Under the pieces are notes generated by a model. That model had not been told where the DNA came from and searched no databases. It was given only the letters and a program-made list of their open reading frames with translations. Both the position numbers and the translations under genes were made by a program. Positions 1 through 9,487 of a stretch of DNA of 17,894 nucleotides are shown piece by piece. Source of the DNA: Psilocybe azurescens (Eukaryota > Basidiomycota > Agaricomycetes > Agaricales > Agrocybaceae). Where the stretch lies: assembly GCA_023853785.1 (NCBI GenBank), contig JAJIRX010000755.1:1-17894 (forward strand). The letters are read 5' to 3'. The number at the start of each line of letters is the position of its first letter. The first letter of the stretch is position 1.

Positions 1-639
1 TGATGGCTCAAAGACGAGCGCGTCGGTCAAGAAAGGGCTGAAAGTCGAGAACACGACGGACATAGAAGATGTGAAACGCGAAAGCGTCTATTAAAGGCCA
101 GGAAGGGCAGAGACTACATCGGCTCAGAGAGCCTCACATCTAAAGGATGGAATAGCGTAGAACATCAAAATAGAGTATAGAAATACACGCACAGCCGTAT
201 TCTAACGCCGTCGACATTAAAAAAGCCTAATATCTTTGAAAGGGACGAACGAGCAAGTAGAATGGAGGCCGGTGGAGGGTGAATAGACACGCGAACTTGG
301 GATCGCCCTCGAGGTCTGAAACAAGAACGAGCTGGAATTGCACACTTTGTGCCCTAGTGGTACAGTTAATAGGAGAACTTTATAGGGAAAACGAACTTAC
401 CTTTTTAATTGACTAGAGGCGTCAAATCCGTGCCCTCTAGGAGACGCTGTCATGAACTTGCTGGGATGGCCCAGGGGCGAAGCAGCAAAAACAGTAGAAT
501 TAGGCCCGCCATATACATTATTTACACTACTGTACGGGCAGTCGGTCTATATACAATATATTACTAGGTGACTGATATATACATTATGTCCTCGATGTCA
601 AGATACGAAATTATTTAAAAAAAAACATATTGTTTCATT
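1..639. other. Gene-free flank, no recognisable feature
   Basis: No reading frame, splice pattern or repeat that I recognise is present here. The stretch from about 510 to 600 is AT-rich with several similar 'atatacatta' words, as is common in a fungal 3' flank, and it lies just downstream of the C-terminal end of the minus-strand SPT5-like pseudogene. It may hold that gene's 3' untranslated region and polyadenylation signal, but no specific signal can be defended. Confidence 0.4.
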
Positions 640-3145
640 TCACCGTTTTTCCTCCTCTTCACGTAGAGATTCCATTAGTGCATTACCAACCTTCCTCTCT
701 TTCGGTTCTTCACCCTTGAGACAAAGAAAGTCGGGATGTAGCTCTACACGTTCCGGCGTAAGTACCTCTGCTACTCCTTCCTTCCTCACAACAGCTAGAA
801 GCACAGTAATTGTGTCGGGGACTTTTTGTGGTGAATTCGTTGAACAAATTTACCGCAATGCTTGCCTTTAATCACAACAAGTAGCCCATTATCACGTGTA
901 GGTGAAGGGTTTTTGAAGGAGACCCATTCAGGCTTGAGGAATCTCCGACTGGTGGTGGTCCTCATATCGGATACTCAGTTTTCCGTCAACCTCGACAAGA
1001 CCAGCAGTGAGCTGTTGATTTTGGTGAGTTCCCCATTGACAATCACTTGAAGAGAAATATTAAGAAGATGTTTATTGAAAAAGGGGTGTGGATGCGTTTG
1101 CTGGCTGGTGTTAGCAAGTGGAGGAATTGAAGCTTGAGAAAATTTGAGGCTAAGGTGACGATGGGTCCCAGGCAGGCGTTGACGAGATTGAAACGATAGT
1201 GCGGTGAAGAAGGGTCCCAGGCGGCGTTGATGAGGTCGTATCAGGTAATGGGGTTGTGCCACTAGAACTCGAAGCCTGCCATATTGATTGGGCTTCGTAG
1301 CGCTTGTTTTGCAAAAGGCCCGGTTGGTCGGTTTGTCAAAGTCGACCAGTTTGAGTCGTGTGCTTGAATTCATATTTAAACAAAGTACCATCTGAATTAG
1401 AATGTATGCTCACCTAGTTTCGATAATGTCGTCGTAATCGAACAGCTCTGGGCGAAAGGCCGCGCTAGCAATATGCGAAAGTTGAACCTCTATTCTCTGC
1501 CCACTAAGTGTCGGTTGACCAAGAAGGACGTTCTTGACAGTGCCGCAGTACCTTCCAAGGACCATGAGTTATGGTAACTCCTAGATCGAGCCATGGCGAT
1601 CTATCTGCCTTGAGAGGGCGGTCCTCCAAGCTCGGCGGGTGAGGCATGTATGAATGGTTCGCTGATCTTTTTCAACAAATTAACGTGATGTTCTAGACAC
1701 TGTAATCAAGTTAGTAGAGATAGATGATATTTCATTGCAATGCATTAAGAGCTTCGCTGGGATCAGCAGTGATAATTTCTCCCTCAATGGTTTTGACAAT
1801 GATGGAGAATTCTTCTTCCACGTTGACAACCCATCCAGTTTTTCCACGAGAAGGGCCACCCGTAATCATAACAAAGTCTCCGAGACCAAAATATTTATAT
1901 ATATCTTGCCAGGTAACGCGCATAGTAAAGTTTTCAAGGTCGGACAGCACTTCGACATAGTCTACTTCTGCAACCACTACGACACCGTCTTTTCAGTGGA
2001 GCGGACAACGATCTCAGTCGCTTTTTTCAAAATCCCATTCTTGTGGCGAGGAATTTGAGTTTGTAAGGAAAGGTGAAAGGTGCTTGGTGCCTAGAAATAA
2101 AATAAAGAGAGAGGAATGTTTGTGGCAGATGAAATAGAATGACAGTCATTCCTTGCGGACGAGGCCATGTTCGAAAGTGAGTCCAGCAGCAGTGTAAATA
2201 CCATCTCATTGTCACTTGGGATTGATGCCATAGATATCCTGGTAGGATTTAGGATCGAATAATTGCTGTTTAGGGAGGGAAGGGGGTTTGAAGCTGTTTC
2301 TACGTCAACAAAAAATTCAGGGCCTTTTGGTGAAGGGCGGAGTGGGCAGCTTTAGGCGTGGAACTAAGAGAATGTCGACTCCCCAGGCTTTTACCGCGAC
2401 GACAACACCAACGTCTCCTCTGTACGCCCTCCGTACTCGCACCCATCTGCCTTCTTCACTGACAGTGTCATCGGGCTTCATCTCCAATGTATCGACCCAG
2501 TCCTTGAATGGAATGTTTTGCCATCGAATACCTTCTCGCGTTTGAATGATTCCCGGGGTAATTTAGATAAAGGAGACGAGGTCTCGATTCATGGTGCATT
2601 CCAGATATACCCAACCCCATAAAGTCCCAGGTGTAAGCGCTGAGCGTATTTCATGTATCGAGGTGGCATTCTCCAATAAAAACAAGATCACGTACTCCTC
2701 GACCCTATCTATGACCAATGAATTTTATATCTTCGGTAATAAACGATAACAGGAAACTTACGCGACACTATTACGCCAAAGTGGGAAGTCTTGAGCACAG
2801 GGCAAGCCACTAATCAAGTCATGATTTGTAGTGCTAGCAAGCCCTTTTGGCTGATGCGACAACCTGTCGTATATTCGGCTCAAAACTTCCTCAAAGGCGT
2901 CGTCCGTTATTTTGAAGGGAATTCCTCCATGGGGGGGACTGAGGAGCTAGACTGACCAGCCGATGGTTCTTCATAGATCAATGAAATTATCTGAAGAAAA
3001 GAGGATCGCGCATTATGGCGTAGTAAAGGGCGTAAAAAACAAAAACAAAAACAAAAACAAAACAAAAGCAATACATGGACGAACCTAATGATTCCTCTTT
3101 CTCATCGTTGTAGCCCTCAAATCCCGTCATCCACCACTGCCTCCA
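640..3145 (-). pseudogene. SPT5-like (NGN/KOW) protein, degenerate
   Basis: Minus-strand remains of a protein resembling the transcription elongation factor SPT5, of the multi-copy SPT5-like type found in Agaricomycetes. Reading 5' to 3': an exon near 2990-2762 (IYEEPSAGQSSSS, then FKITDDAFEEVLSRIYDRL); an intron 2761-2705; an NGN-like block (EEYVILFLLENATSIHEIRS, then GWVYLECTMNRDLVSF); a KOW-linked block at about 2470-2370 (GRWVRVRRAYRGDVGVVVAV, then VDILLVPRL); LFDPKSYQDIYGINPK at about 2270-2215; a KOW at 1900-1810 (GDFVMITGGPSRGKTGWVV); another near 1590-1410 (PWLDLGVTITHGPWKG, then RPELFDYDDIIET); WDPSS repeats near 1230-1160; and a C-terminal block (TRDNGLLVVIKGKHCGKFV, then VLTPERVELHPDFLCL) ending at TGA 642-640. 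Lesions include an in-frame TAA at 2565-2563, frame changes in the C-run near 2931-2937 and at about 2010, 1580, 960 and 800, and a stop after GINPK. An upstream exon to about 3145, with an intron 3084-2991, is less certain. SPT5 binds RNA polymerase II with SPT4; this copy cannot encode a full protein. Confidence 0.8.
3008..3069. repeat. A-rich (CAAAAA)-type simple repeat
   Basis: Between about 3034 and 3066 the plus strand has a run of AAAAAC/AAAAC units. Read on the minus strand it is a T-rich tract inside the proposed intron 3084-2991 of the SPT5-like pseudogene, between donor and acceptor. It is probably only a microsatellite that expanded from an intronic pyrimidine tract. Confidence 0.7.
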
Positions 3146-3208
3146 AGGTCAGAGTAAGCGTCGAACTGAGATAGGGATCTCCTGGAATCAAATGGATCAG
3201 CGAGGTTG

Positions 3209-3890
3209 TTTGGGCTGGAATAGAACGTCACGCGATTCATGGTATCTTGACAGTGTTTCTGGCTGAGCAATTTGTTAGTAAACTGCGTTTTCTGTGTGTT
3301 AGAAACACCGTCTGTGCAACACCAACCCATAGTATCAGTACTTTGCAAAGTAGCACGGATACCCAGCTGTACATCTCTACAGCGTACGGCGATTTTTGGG
3401 TTTTATTTCATGTTATATCACTCAATCTCAATTTATTTCATTCGAATGGGATTACAGCTTCCCATATACTAACTACTGACACAAAGAAAATGACTTACGA
3501 GGCTTGGTGGATGATGAGGGAGAGTCGCGTTAACGATGGTGATGGTTCAGAAGAGAGTGGAAAGGCGTGAGAAAATGGAAACCGATGGACTAAGTCGCGC
3601 TGAATCGAGGATCCTCGGGTAATAATAGCCAATTACCCGAGGATCCTCGATTCGGCGCGACTTCCTCCGATTATTATTTTGCACGCCTTTCCTCCCTCTT
3701 CTGAACGACCACCATTGTCTGCCGCCCTCTTCGCTCGCCACTTCCATGCAATAGTAACTAAAGTAATTTTATGAGTTGTTATAAGTAATAAAGTCAGAAA
3801 TAAGGAAATTTCGTTAATAAAAAACGTAAATAAAGAATAACAACTTGGAGTTAGTTTACTACTAGAGAAATATAGAACTTTGGCTATGAC
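3209..3890 (+). repeat. Left copy of ~683-bp long inverted repeat
   Basis: This segment matches the reverse complement of 10427-11111 almost from end to end, about 95% by eye. The match starts at tttgggctgg (3209) and ends at tggctatgac (3890); the flanking bases on both sides differ. Short differences include a 1-bp indel near 3230 (gtgacg against gtacg) and small changes around the central palindrome. The two copies bracket 6536 bp. It carries no recognisable protein; open frames in it (for example 3247-3570) exist in both copies but look like no family I know. An ATG on the minus strand at 3240-3238 is conserved in both copies. No target-site duplication is visible outside the pair. It could be a long terminal inverted repeat of one large element, or an independent repeat inserted twice in opposite orientation. 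Confidence 0.9.
3532..3725. repeat. Imperfect palindrome (foldback/MITE-like), left copy
   Basis: A hairpin-forming sequence. The inner arms 3592-3623 and 3632-3663 are nearly perfect inverted copies (aagtcgcgctgaatcgagga against its complement, one mismatch) around an 8-bp loop. Beyond them the similarity continues more loosely: 'ggttcagaagagagtggaaa' on the left matches the complement of 'tttcctccctcttctgaacg' on the right. The whole sits near the middle of the left long inverted repeat, and the same structure is at 10657-10729 in the right copy. It resembles a foldback element or two transposon ends joined tip to tip. Confidence 0.8.
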
Positions 3891-4458
3891 GGGTCAGTTT
3901 CGCTCCTTACTAGGCGCGCCATCGGGTCGAATAATCCTGAGCTTACATTAATTAGCCAGACCAACCTTGCACAGGCCTGGGATCACAAGCGGACTACACG
4001 CGGCGCTGGCATATGTCTTATGGTGAAGCTAGATAATAGAATGGTGCCGTGAGAGGCTACGCCCATACACGCAGCATTCAAAGGTATAACCTATATCTAT
4101 CTAACACACATTTCAAAGTGATGATTAGCCTTCTCTAGCCCGTGTCATACCAGTCTGAAGGACCACAAAACTATAGGCCAAGAATCTGTTCAGTGAACGG
4201 CCGATGATTGTCACAAGAAATTCTGGGCTTAATCTACTAATCACCGCCAAATACAGATAACTATAGACTAGACTACGATGTTACTCTTTTCTTATGCATT
4301 CTCAGTGTTCACAGGGTCTGGTTTAATAACAAATAGTGCCACTATATCAGTATTTCACAAATTCATATTGGACAGTACCATTCAGTAGAGACAGCGCGGA
4401 GCGAGTGGAATGATATAATGTTAGTTTGAAACTAGGTCCAGAATTAAGACAGGGATCG
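3891..4458. other. Unassigned spacer
   Basis: A stretch of about 570 bp between the left long repeat and the small secreted-protein gene. I see no coding frame with family resemblance and no repeat shared with the rest of the window. Its right end may hold the 3' untranslated region of the minus-strand gene ending at 4459. Confidence 0.4.
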
Positions 4459-4899
4459 TTATCCTAGCAGTATAAACATTCTCCATAATCTCCCAATGCC
4501 GCTGCCAATCACTACAACATTCCCGACTTTGTCCCAGATCCACGGCACAGTTGCAGCTGAATCATAATGTCAGAAGTTGCTGATTGTTCGCTAAATGACA
4601 TACCGGTATACACGTTCCCAACGTAGGCGTCGCCTTCAACCTGGTTGAATATATATCCTTGCGATGAAGATGGTCCTGTCGAGACGAACTGCGCAAACAA
4701 AAGGTAAGAAGATTCCGATATGTCGAATAACATTGCACGTCCAGCCCACTTGCACATGCTCAGAGGGATGCCGTGCAGGAGTCATTTTAAGAGCTCTGCT
4801 AAACTTAAACACCCCAAACAAAGAATTCAGGGAATGAACAGCTTACCTTTCGACATCGAGAACGCCAATCACAATAAGGGCGATAGAGTTTTGGATCAT
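4459..4899 (-). CDS. Small putative secreted protein, four exons, 94 aa
   Basis: A minus-strand gene inferred from splice signals. The exons are 4899-4847, 4798-4750, 4688-4604 and 4556-4459 (53, 49, 85 and 98 nt), 285 nt in total with all phases agreeing and no lesion, giving 94 residues. The introns are 48, 61 and 47 bp, each GT...AG. The N-terminus MIQNSIALIVIGVLDVESRA is hydrophobic and signal-peptide-like; the middle reads GPSSSQGYIFNQVEGDAYVG and is rich in Gly, Ser and aromatic residues; the C-terminus is short and hydrophobic (WRMFILLG). I do not recognise the family with certainty; Gly/Ser-rich small secreted proteins of unknown role are common in Agaricomycetes. The agreement of four exon phases is the main support. 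The last exon is the weakest part and the protein could end differently. Transcript evidence is absent. Confidence 0.5.
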
Positions 4900-5271
4900 A
4901 GTTGAGGTAAAGATGAGGTTTTGTCGGGAAAAGGTGAGATCTAAGCAGCGAGAAATGGTGGTGAAGTTGTAGTCTTTGAGAGACTCGGATTACTTGTGTC
5001 TTCTCGTAGTTATGTGTGTATTTTGCATGCAACAAAATAAGCACCCATCGATAGGCATCACAAACGCAAGTCCCTGTTGGTAAATTTGGGCTGTTGAGAA
5101 TAGTTACAATAACAAAAAAATCACATTGAGAGATATACTGCAAGTTAAGATATACTTGTTACTAAGAAATACGGTGAGTAGTAGCTTCAAGATACTAATG
5201 TCATGTGAAGTACAGTGAGTGGGGACATTATATACAAATGTGCAGGATAATCGTTGAAAGACAAGCACAGC
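4900..5271. other. Intergenic region between two minus-strand genes
   Basis: This holds the likely promoter and 5' untranslated region of the small gene starting at 4899 and the 3' end of the DUF6698-like gene ending at 5272. A 112-codon open frame covers part of it (5143-4805) but overlaps exon 1 of the small gene and has no family resemblance. No clear TATA element or terminator was identified. Confidence 0.4.
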
Positions 5272-6850
5272 TCAAGCGGCCTCCATGCCCTCAAGGGCTG
5301 TACATTGTTCTTTGAGTGCTTTGCACGATGCTAATATGTTTGATTGACGATGGCGGTGGGTGGTTGGGAAGATTTGCCTATTATCGTCATTGCTTAAACT
5401 AATATTCCTTGTGAGAAGTGGGAACACTCACTTCGTCCACCAGGCGAGTAAATCTTGGGCACGTTTCTTTGCAGCTGGCCCAGGGAGAACCTCAAAGAAA
5501 TTCGATAATATAGTGATACAACCCCTGGTAGTCAAATCCACCATAATTCAGAGTCCATGAGGGCACAGTTTGCAAGTTGAAATGGAGCTGGCAGTCACGG
5601 ATAAGCATTGAGCAACATACGATACATGGACGCATACCTGTACAGCAGCATATGCGATAGATCAGGGAGTAACCTTGGTCAGATGAAGCTTTGACGCTAC
5701 ATTGCGGCGCACAGAGTTGCTGTTGGAAGAAGTCCTCTGTGACTTGGTTGGAGGCATGTTCTCAGCGTTGTTTTCCTCATCCAAAATATCTTTGACTGAG
5801 CTGGGCAATGTGAATATGACTTTATAGACCTGTTAAAACGCTGAGTAGAAAATACGGACTGAAAAGCAAGAGAAAATAAACCTACTTTGACAAGGAGAGT
5901 GCTCTTCAAGTACCCAGATTCTAAGTTTTCCATGTCTGGGTTGTACTTTGCATAGAAACACCTTGAGTGGTAGCTGGAAAGCCAGTCGAACTCTTCATCA
6001 AATGCATGTAGCTTAGCACGAGTACTGTGAATGGAGATGAGGTCACATCATTGGGCTGAGTGGTTGACTACTCACACAAGATTGTCCCAATCAAACTCTG
6101 CAGGACATAAGAGTTGTCCTGTGGTGTCGTGCTCGATTCCCCTATTCTTGCGGCACTGGGCATCCAACAGAGGAGAGGGACAAGGGTTGGCTTTGTTCAA
6201 CCAATCTGCGACATATCCACGAATCCAACTCAAGTCGTCACTACGGGTGCCATTGGCACCATGCTGAAGCTAATGGTGATTCAGTAAGTGAATACGCCAA
6301 TGTCCAAGACAATGCTACCCACCATCGCATAAAACGTGCTGAGCTCTTCAGGTTGTGCTTCATCAATTTTCTTCTGGAAGTTGGGGATGAGGTAGCAGAG
6401 TTCTCGGACGGCTGTGTGGCTGCGTTCCCAGCTGGGGCGCCATTCATACGTCAACCAAGCAAAAAAATTAAAAAGAAAAAAAAGTGAAGAACATACTCGC
6501 GCTTCAAATTCTCAACTTCATCTTCGTCGAGCTCATTAAGTTCTTTATTCAGATCTATGTCTTTGGGGTTGGCATTGTAAGCGCTATGCTTATCTGATTT
6601 GAACACCAAGTCTCCGAGCTCTCCGCAGACAAAGATCAATTTGCGTATACCGCGTCCAAGGCTGGTGGTGCTTGCGTTCCTGACGAGTGCCATATTGTTG
6701 AGCCGGTAAGTAGATTTAAAGCTCAGTTAAATTTACTTACTCAGCCTTTCTTTTAGATGGATTGTTGGTATTTACACTTTCTTGGAGCGTGAGGAATCAT
6801 TGTCTCCAAATAGCGGCGCTAGTATCAGTGTCATCAGAATCAGGGCGCAT
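5272..6850 (-). pseudogene. DUF6698-like protein, eight exons, recently inactivated
   Basis: A minus-strand gene whose exons I place at 6850-6741, 6679-6497, 6431-6323, 6269-6076, 6024-5886, 5829-5638, 5587-5432 and 5377-5272. All junctions are GT...AG and phases agree, giving about 395 codons, near the usual size of the DUF6698-type Agaricomycete proteins it resembles. Readable blocks in order: GRGIRKLIFVCGELGDLVFK; WERSHTAVRELCYLIPNFQK; GANGTRSDDLSWIRGYVADW; NRGIEHDTTGQLLCPAEFDW; WLSSYHSRCFYAKYNPDMEN; VYKVIFTLPSSVKDIL; LNYGGFDYQGLYHYIIEF; GPAAKKRAQDLLAWW. Lesions: TGA at 6799-6797 in exon 1, TGA at 5664-5662 (between KVTP and SIAYAAVQ), and one extra base near 5496-5502 (after YIIEF). Function is unknown; no catalytic motif is visible. 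The few lesions and intact splice sites suggest recent decay, sequencing error, or that one stop is avoided by an alternative start (ATG at 6693). A TATA-like box lies at 6969-6977. Confidence 0.75.
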
Positions 6851-6968
6851 GAGTATCACTGGTAGGAGATGATGGGCGAGACTTGGTGGAAGGACCAGTA
6901 TGTACAGGGAAACAGGCATGACCATTAGAAGTAGGGGAATTAAACAACAAAGGGTATGATATTGCTCA

Positions 6969-6977
6969 CTTTATATA
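6969..6977 (-). promoter_or_regulatory. TATA-like box upstream of the DUF6698-like gene
   Basis: On the minus strand the sequence reads tatataaag, about 119 bp upstream of the proposed start codon at 6850. Spacing and sequence suit a fungal core promoter, but AT-rich words occur by chance. Confidence 0.3.
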
Positions 6978-7041
6978 TGATATACCTTAACGTTCAATGT
7001 AAATTTGGTTTTGCCTTCAGCGCCAATGTCAGCAGTGTATA

Positions 7042-7354
7042 TTAGTCGGCTTCGATGTCACTGATACAACAATGGCGGCCCCACTCGTATATGCACCTTG
7101 CAACGGTGGCGGGCCAAGGGTCAAGAGGAGGATTTTTATCAATGACGCCGTACGCAGCTCTAACCAGAATTGGAGGTTCCTTGTCGCGTCTGGTTAGATC
7201 TGTTTGCTACTAGGCCTGTCAGTTATAGATTTTGGGAGACTAGTTAGTGCATACTTACAGATCGTAAAGTCTTGCCCATACTTCCTGCCTCTCCCTGGTC
7301 TTTTGAGGTTTTGTTTTGAGCTTTCAGGAATAGCTCTAACGCTCAGGTCCTCAT
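7042..7354 (-). pseudogene. Small two-exon gene, 86 codons, one internal stop (family copy A1)
   Basis: Minus strand; exons 7354-7259 (96 nt, exactly 32 codons) and 7206-7042 (165 nt) flank a 52-bp intron with gtaagt donor, a cactaac branch-like site and tag acceptor. Exon 1 reads MRT, a stop (TGA 7345-7343), then ALELFLKAQNKTSKDQGEAG. Exon 2 reads LTRRDKEPPILVRAAYGVID, then DPWPATVARCIYEWGRHC and ends SDIEAD. The TGA could be a mutated CGA. Acidic, Trp- and Cys-containing, no membrane segment; function unknown. Partial relatives are at 13532-13640 (same C-terminal pattern, same stop position) and, more distantly, at 10006-10425. It is divergent to the coiled-coil gene starting at 7645, with about 290 bp between the two start codons. 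I know no named family for it with certainty. Confidence 0.6.
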
Positions 7355-7644
7355 AGATTTTATAACATTCTACAATGTCGGAAATCTCTAAAGTGCCTTA
7401 ATAGGCCAATAAGGGATCAAGTGACAAAATATCCTATGGTTACTACTTTGTCATATGTCTCCATGTAGCTGTATAATTACCATTTTGGACCAACAACAAC
7501 CACCACATCCCATATCATTGAAAGGGTCCTGCTGCTCTCCCTGGCATTGCACAACAGACTAGAAGAGATTTTTGTCATACTCCATTGCTGTGGAGACCTC
7601 CGCTGAACCTATAAAGAGTCAAGGTGGTGAGCGAACAACCCAAA
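7355..7644. promoter_or_regulatory. Shared intergenic promoter region between divergent genes
   Basis: This 290-bp stretch separates the divergent starts at 7354 (minus) and 7645 (plus) and should hold both promoters if the genes were ever active. A ttataaaat word lies only about 5-15 bp upstream of the minus-strand ATG, too close for a usual TATA box. No operator-like repeat was recognised. Confidence 0.3.
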
Positions 7645-8134
7645 ATGAGTTGCTCTAACACTCGCCGTATTCCCATTACGCTCCACTGCGACCAACCCGC
7701 CCAAACTCAAAGTGCTTCCGACGCACAATATTCCCTCACTGAATATTCGGGCTCGGACTTTCCACCTTGTAGAGTGGGGAGTGACCTGCCCATTTTTGGC
7801 TCTCCTATTACCGCTGTATCGCGTCCAGATCCCCCCCCTCAGGCAGCTGCAACTGTCATATTGAACAAGAGACCTTCTCAATCACGGCGTCGTTGACAAG
7901 CAAATGCAGGACTTGGACAGTCTAATATCCTCAATACAGTTGTTGCAATCGGATTGGCACCAGATACCAAGGTGGTTCCGCATATCCCTCACCCGTAGTC
8001 ATACTGATGATGGGTGCAAATACCAGGGTGATCGTTCTCCTCAGAGAGCAGCGCCGAGAATCTACAGCCCAAGGCCCTGAGAATGAACCCCGGCGAAGAA
8101 ACGGTGCGTTACTCTCCGCGACAATGACAATATA

Positions 8135-8344
8135 CAGTGACTCAAAAAACTGTCCAGATGTTTTGAAATTGAACTTAAATTGACTATAATGTCATGTAAT
8201 CCTTATGAAGTTACATGATTTAAAATGTACTGGAAAGCCCTGGATCACAGCTTTCAGGAGATACAGCATATGTTTGTATTTGTTTGGTTCATCTATTATT
8301 ATTATTAAGTACTTTATAAAAATAACACATCCGGACAGTTTCTT
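8135..8344 (+). repeat. Left terminal inverted repeat of the Tc1 element
   Basis: About 210 bp, matching the complement of 9488-9695. The outer edge has aaactgtccagatgtttt and the inner edge has its inverted relative acatccggacagtttc, so one repeat is itself bounded by inverted copies of a ~15-bp motif. These paired sites are plausible transposase-binding sites. Confidence 0.85.
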
Positions 8345-8839
8345 TTCGGCCCATTGGAATTAACACAATAAGGTTTTTGTTATTGTAAACATGTAAAAAA
8401 ATATCAAATGAATGAAAACATGTTGGAAGTATATAACAAAGACTGAAACTTTACATTCCCCCAAGTTTATAGCCCATTATTCTCTACTACACAGTCATGT
8501 ATTCTCTCTCTTTTAAATTATACTCTAACATGATCTTTATGCTAGAAAATGGTGATTCTATTTGCAAAACTGATGTCAAACTAGGTGACTTGAAGTCAAA
8601 TATTTGGGTGATATGCTTTGGGATAGAGTTATTGATGAAAAACAATCATGAAGACCATTTTTCTAAACTCACTCCCCATGACTACTGCCACCTAGTTTGA
8701 CTTGTCTCCACTGGAAAGGCTGGTACTTCCACACAACTCTGCTGTCAGCTTCCCACCATCACTAACACATCTATCTCCATCTAAACCATTCAAAATTCAC
8801 TCAAAAAAGGATCTTGTAGCACAAGTCAAGATCAAAAAG

Positions 8840-9485
8840 CAATTCCTCCCTATAAGAACAATAGAAAGGCTTGCTTGAAATTTGTCCAGAAGTATGAAAA
8901 CTGAACAGAAAAGACTGAAAACATATTATGTTCACAGATAAGACCAAGATCAATTGAATTGGGTCAGTTTTAAGGCAGTAGGTGAGGAAAAAGGCTGGTT
9001 CTCCTCTCCAAACTCAGCATGTAGAAAACCATCAAATTTGGAGAAGGACATATGATGATTTGGAGTTGTATAACAACAAGTGGTATTGGCTACATGTGCA
9101 GGATGGAAGGCAAGATGTATGGAGAACTCTATGAAAGCATTTTGGATGACTATGTTTTCCAAACTCTGGAGTATTACAACCTTAATCAGGATAATTTCAT
9201 CTTTTAGCAAGATAATGACCTCAGCCACACATCCAAAAAGGCTCAGAAATAGCTTAAGACCATAAAATAGAGCTTGTGGACTGACTAACATAATAACTAG
9301 ATCTCAATTCAATCAAAAATTTGTAGCATATTCTCAAAATGTGCTTTGTAGAATACAAAAATGCTCCAAAGAGTATCTAGGAGTTGTAGGGCAGAATACT
9401 GGAGGAATGGGAGGAAATACCCAAGGAAGACTATGTGAAATCTACAAAGTACTAGTTTATATAGATACCCATATTCCAATGGGCT
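8840..9485 (+). pseudogene. Tc1-like DDE transposase remnant
   Basis: Plus-strand remnant of a DDE transposase that would cut and rejoin the element's ends. Readable blocks: ACLKFVQKYEN, a stop where Trp is usual (about 8861-8895); FTDKTKIN around the first catalytic Asp, followed by a stop; KFGEGHMMIWSCITTSGIGY (about 9039-9100); LYESILDDYVFQTLEYYNLN, then NFIF, a TAG stop at 9205-9207, and QDNDLSHTSKKAQK, which holds the second Asp and the usual His; then, in another frame, LEEWEEIPKEDYVK near 9401-9445 close to the C-terminus. The third acidic residue and the N-terminal helix-turn-helix are not recognisable. Several stops and frameshifts make it non-functional. Confidence 0.85.
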
Positions 9486-9487
9486 GC

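Noticed and set aside
3247..3570. Open frames within the long inverted repeat (107 codons left; 63 and 102 codons right) as genes
   Set aside because: They are conserved only because the DNA repeat is duplicated, have no family resemblance, and alternative frames are equally open.
4805..5143. 112-codon minus-strand frame as a protein
   Set aside because: It overlaps exon 1 of the small secreted-protein gene in another frame and reads through its splice donor; composition is not protein-like.
7609..7881. 90-codon minus-strand open frame opposite the coiled-coil gene's first part
   Set aside because: It is the antisense shadow of the Ser/Pro-rich N-terminal coding sequence; no splice signals or family features support it.
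8950..9291. 113-codon minus-strand frame inside the Tc1 element
   Set aside because: The plus strand over the same bases encodes recognisable transposase blocks (YESILDDYVFQTLEYY, QDND), so the minus-strand frame is a shadow.
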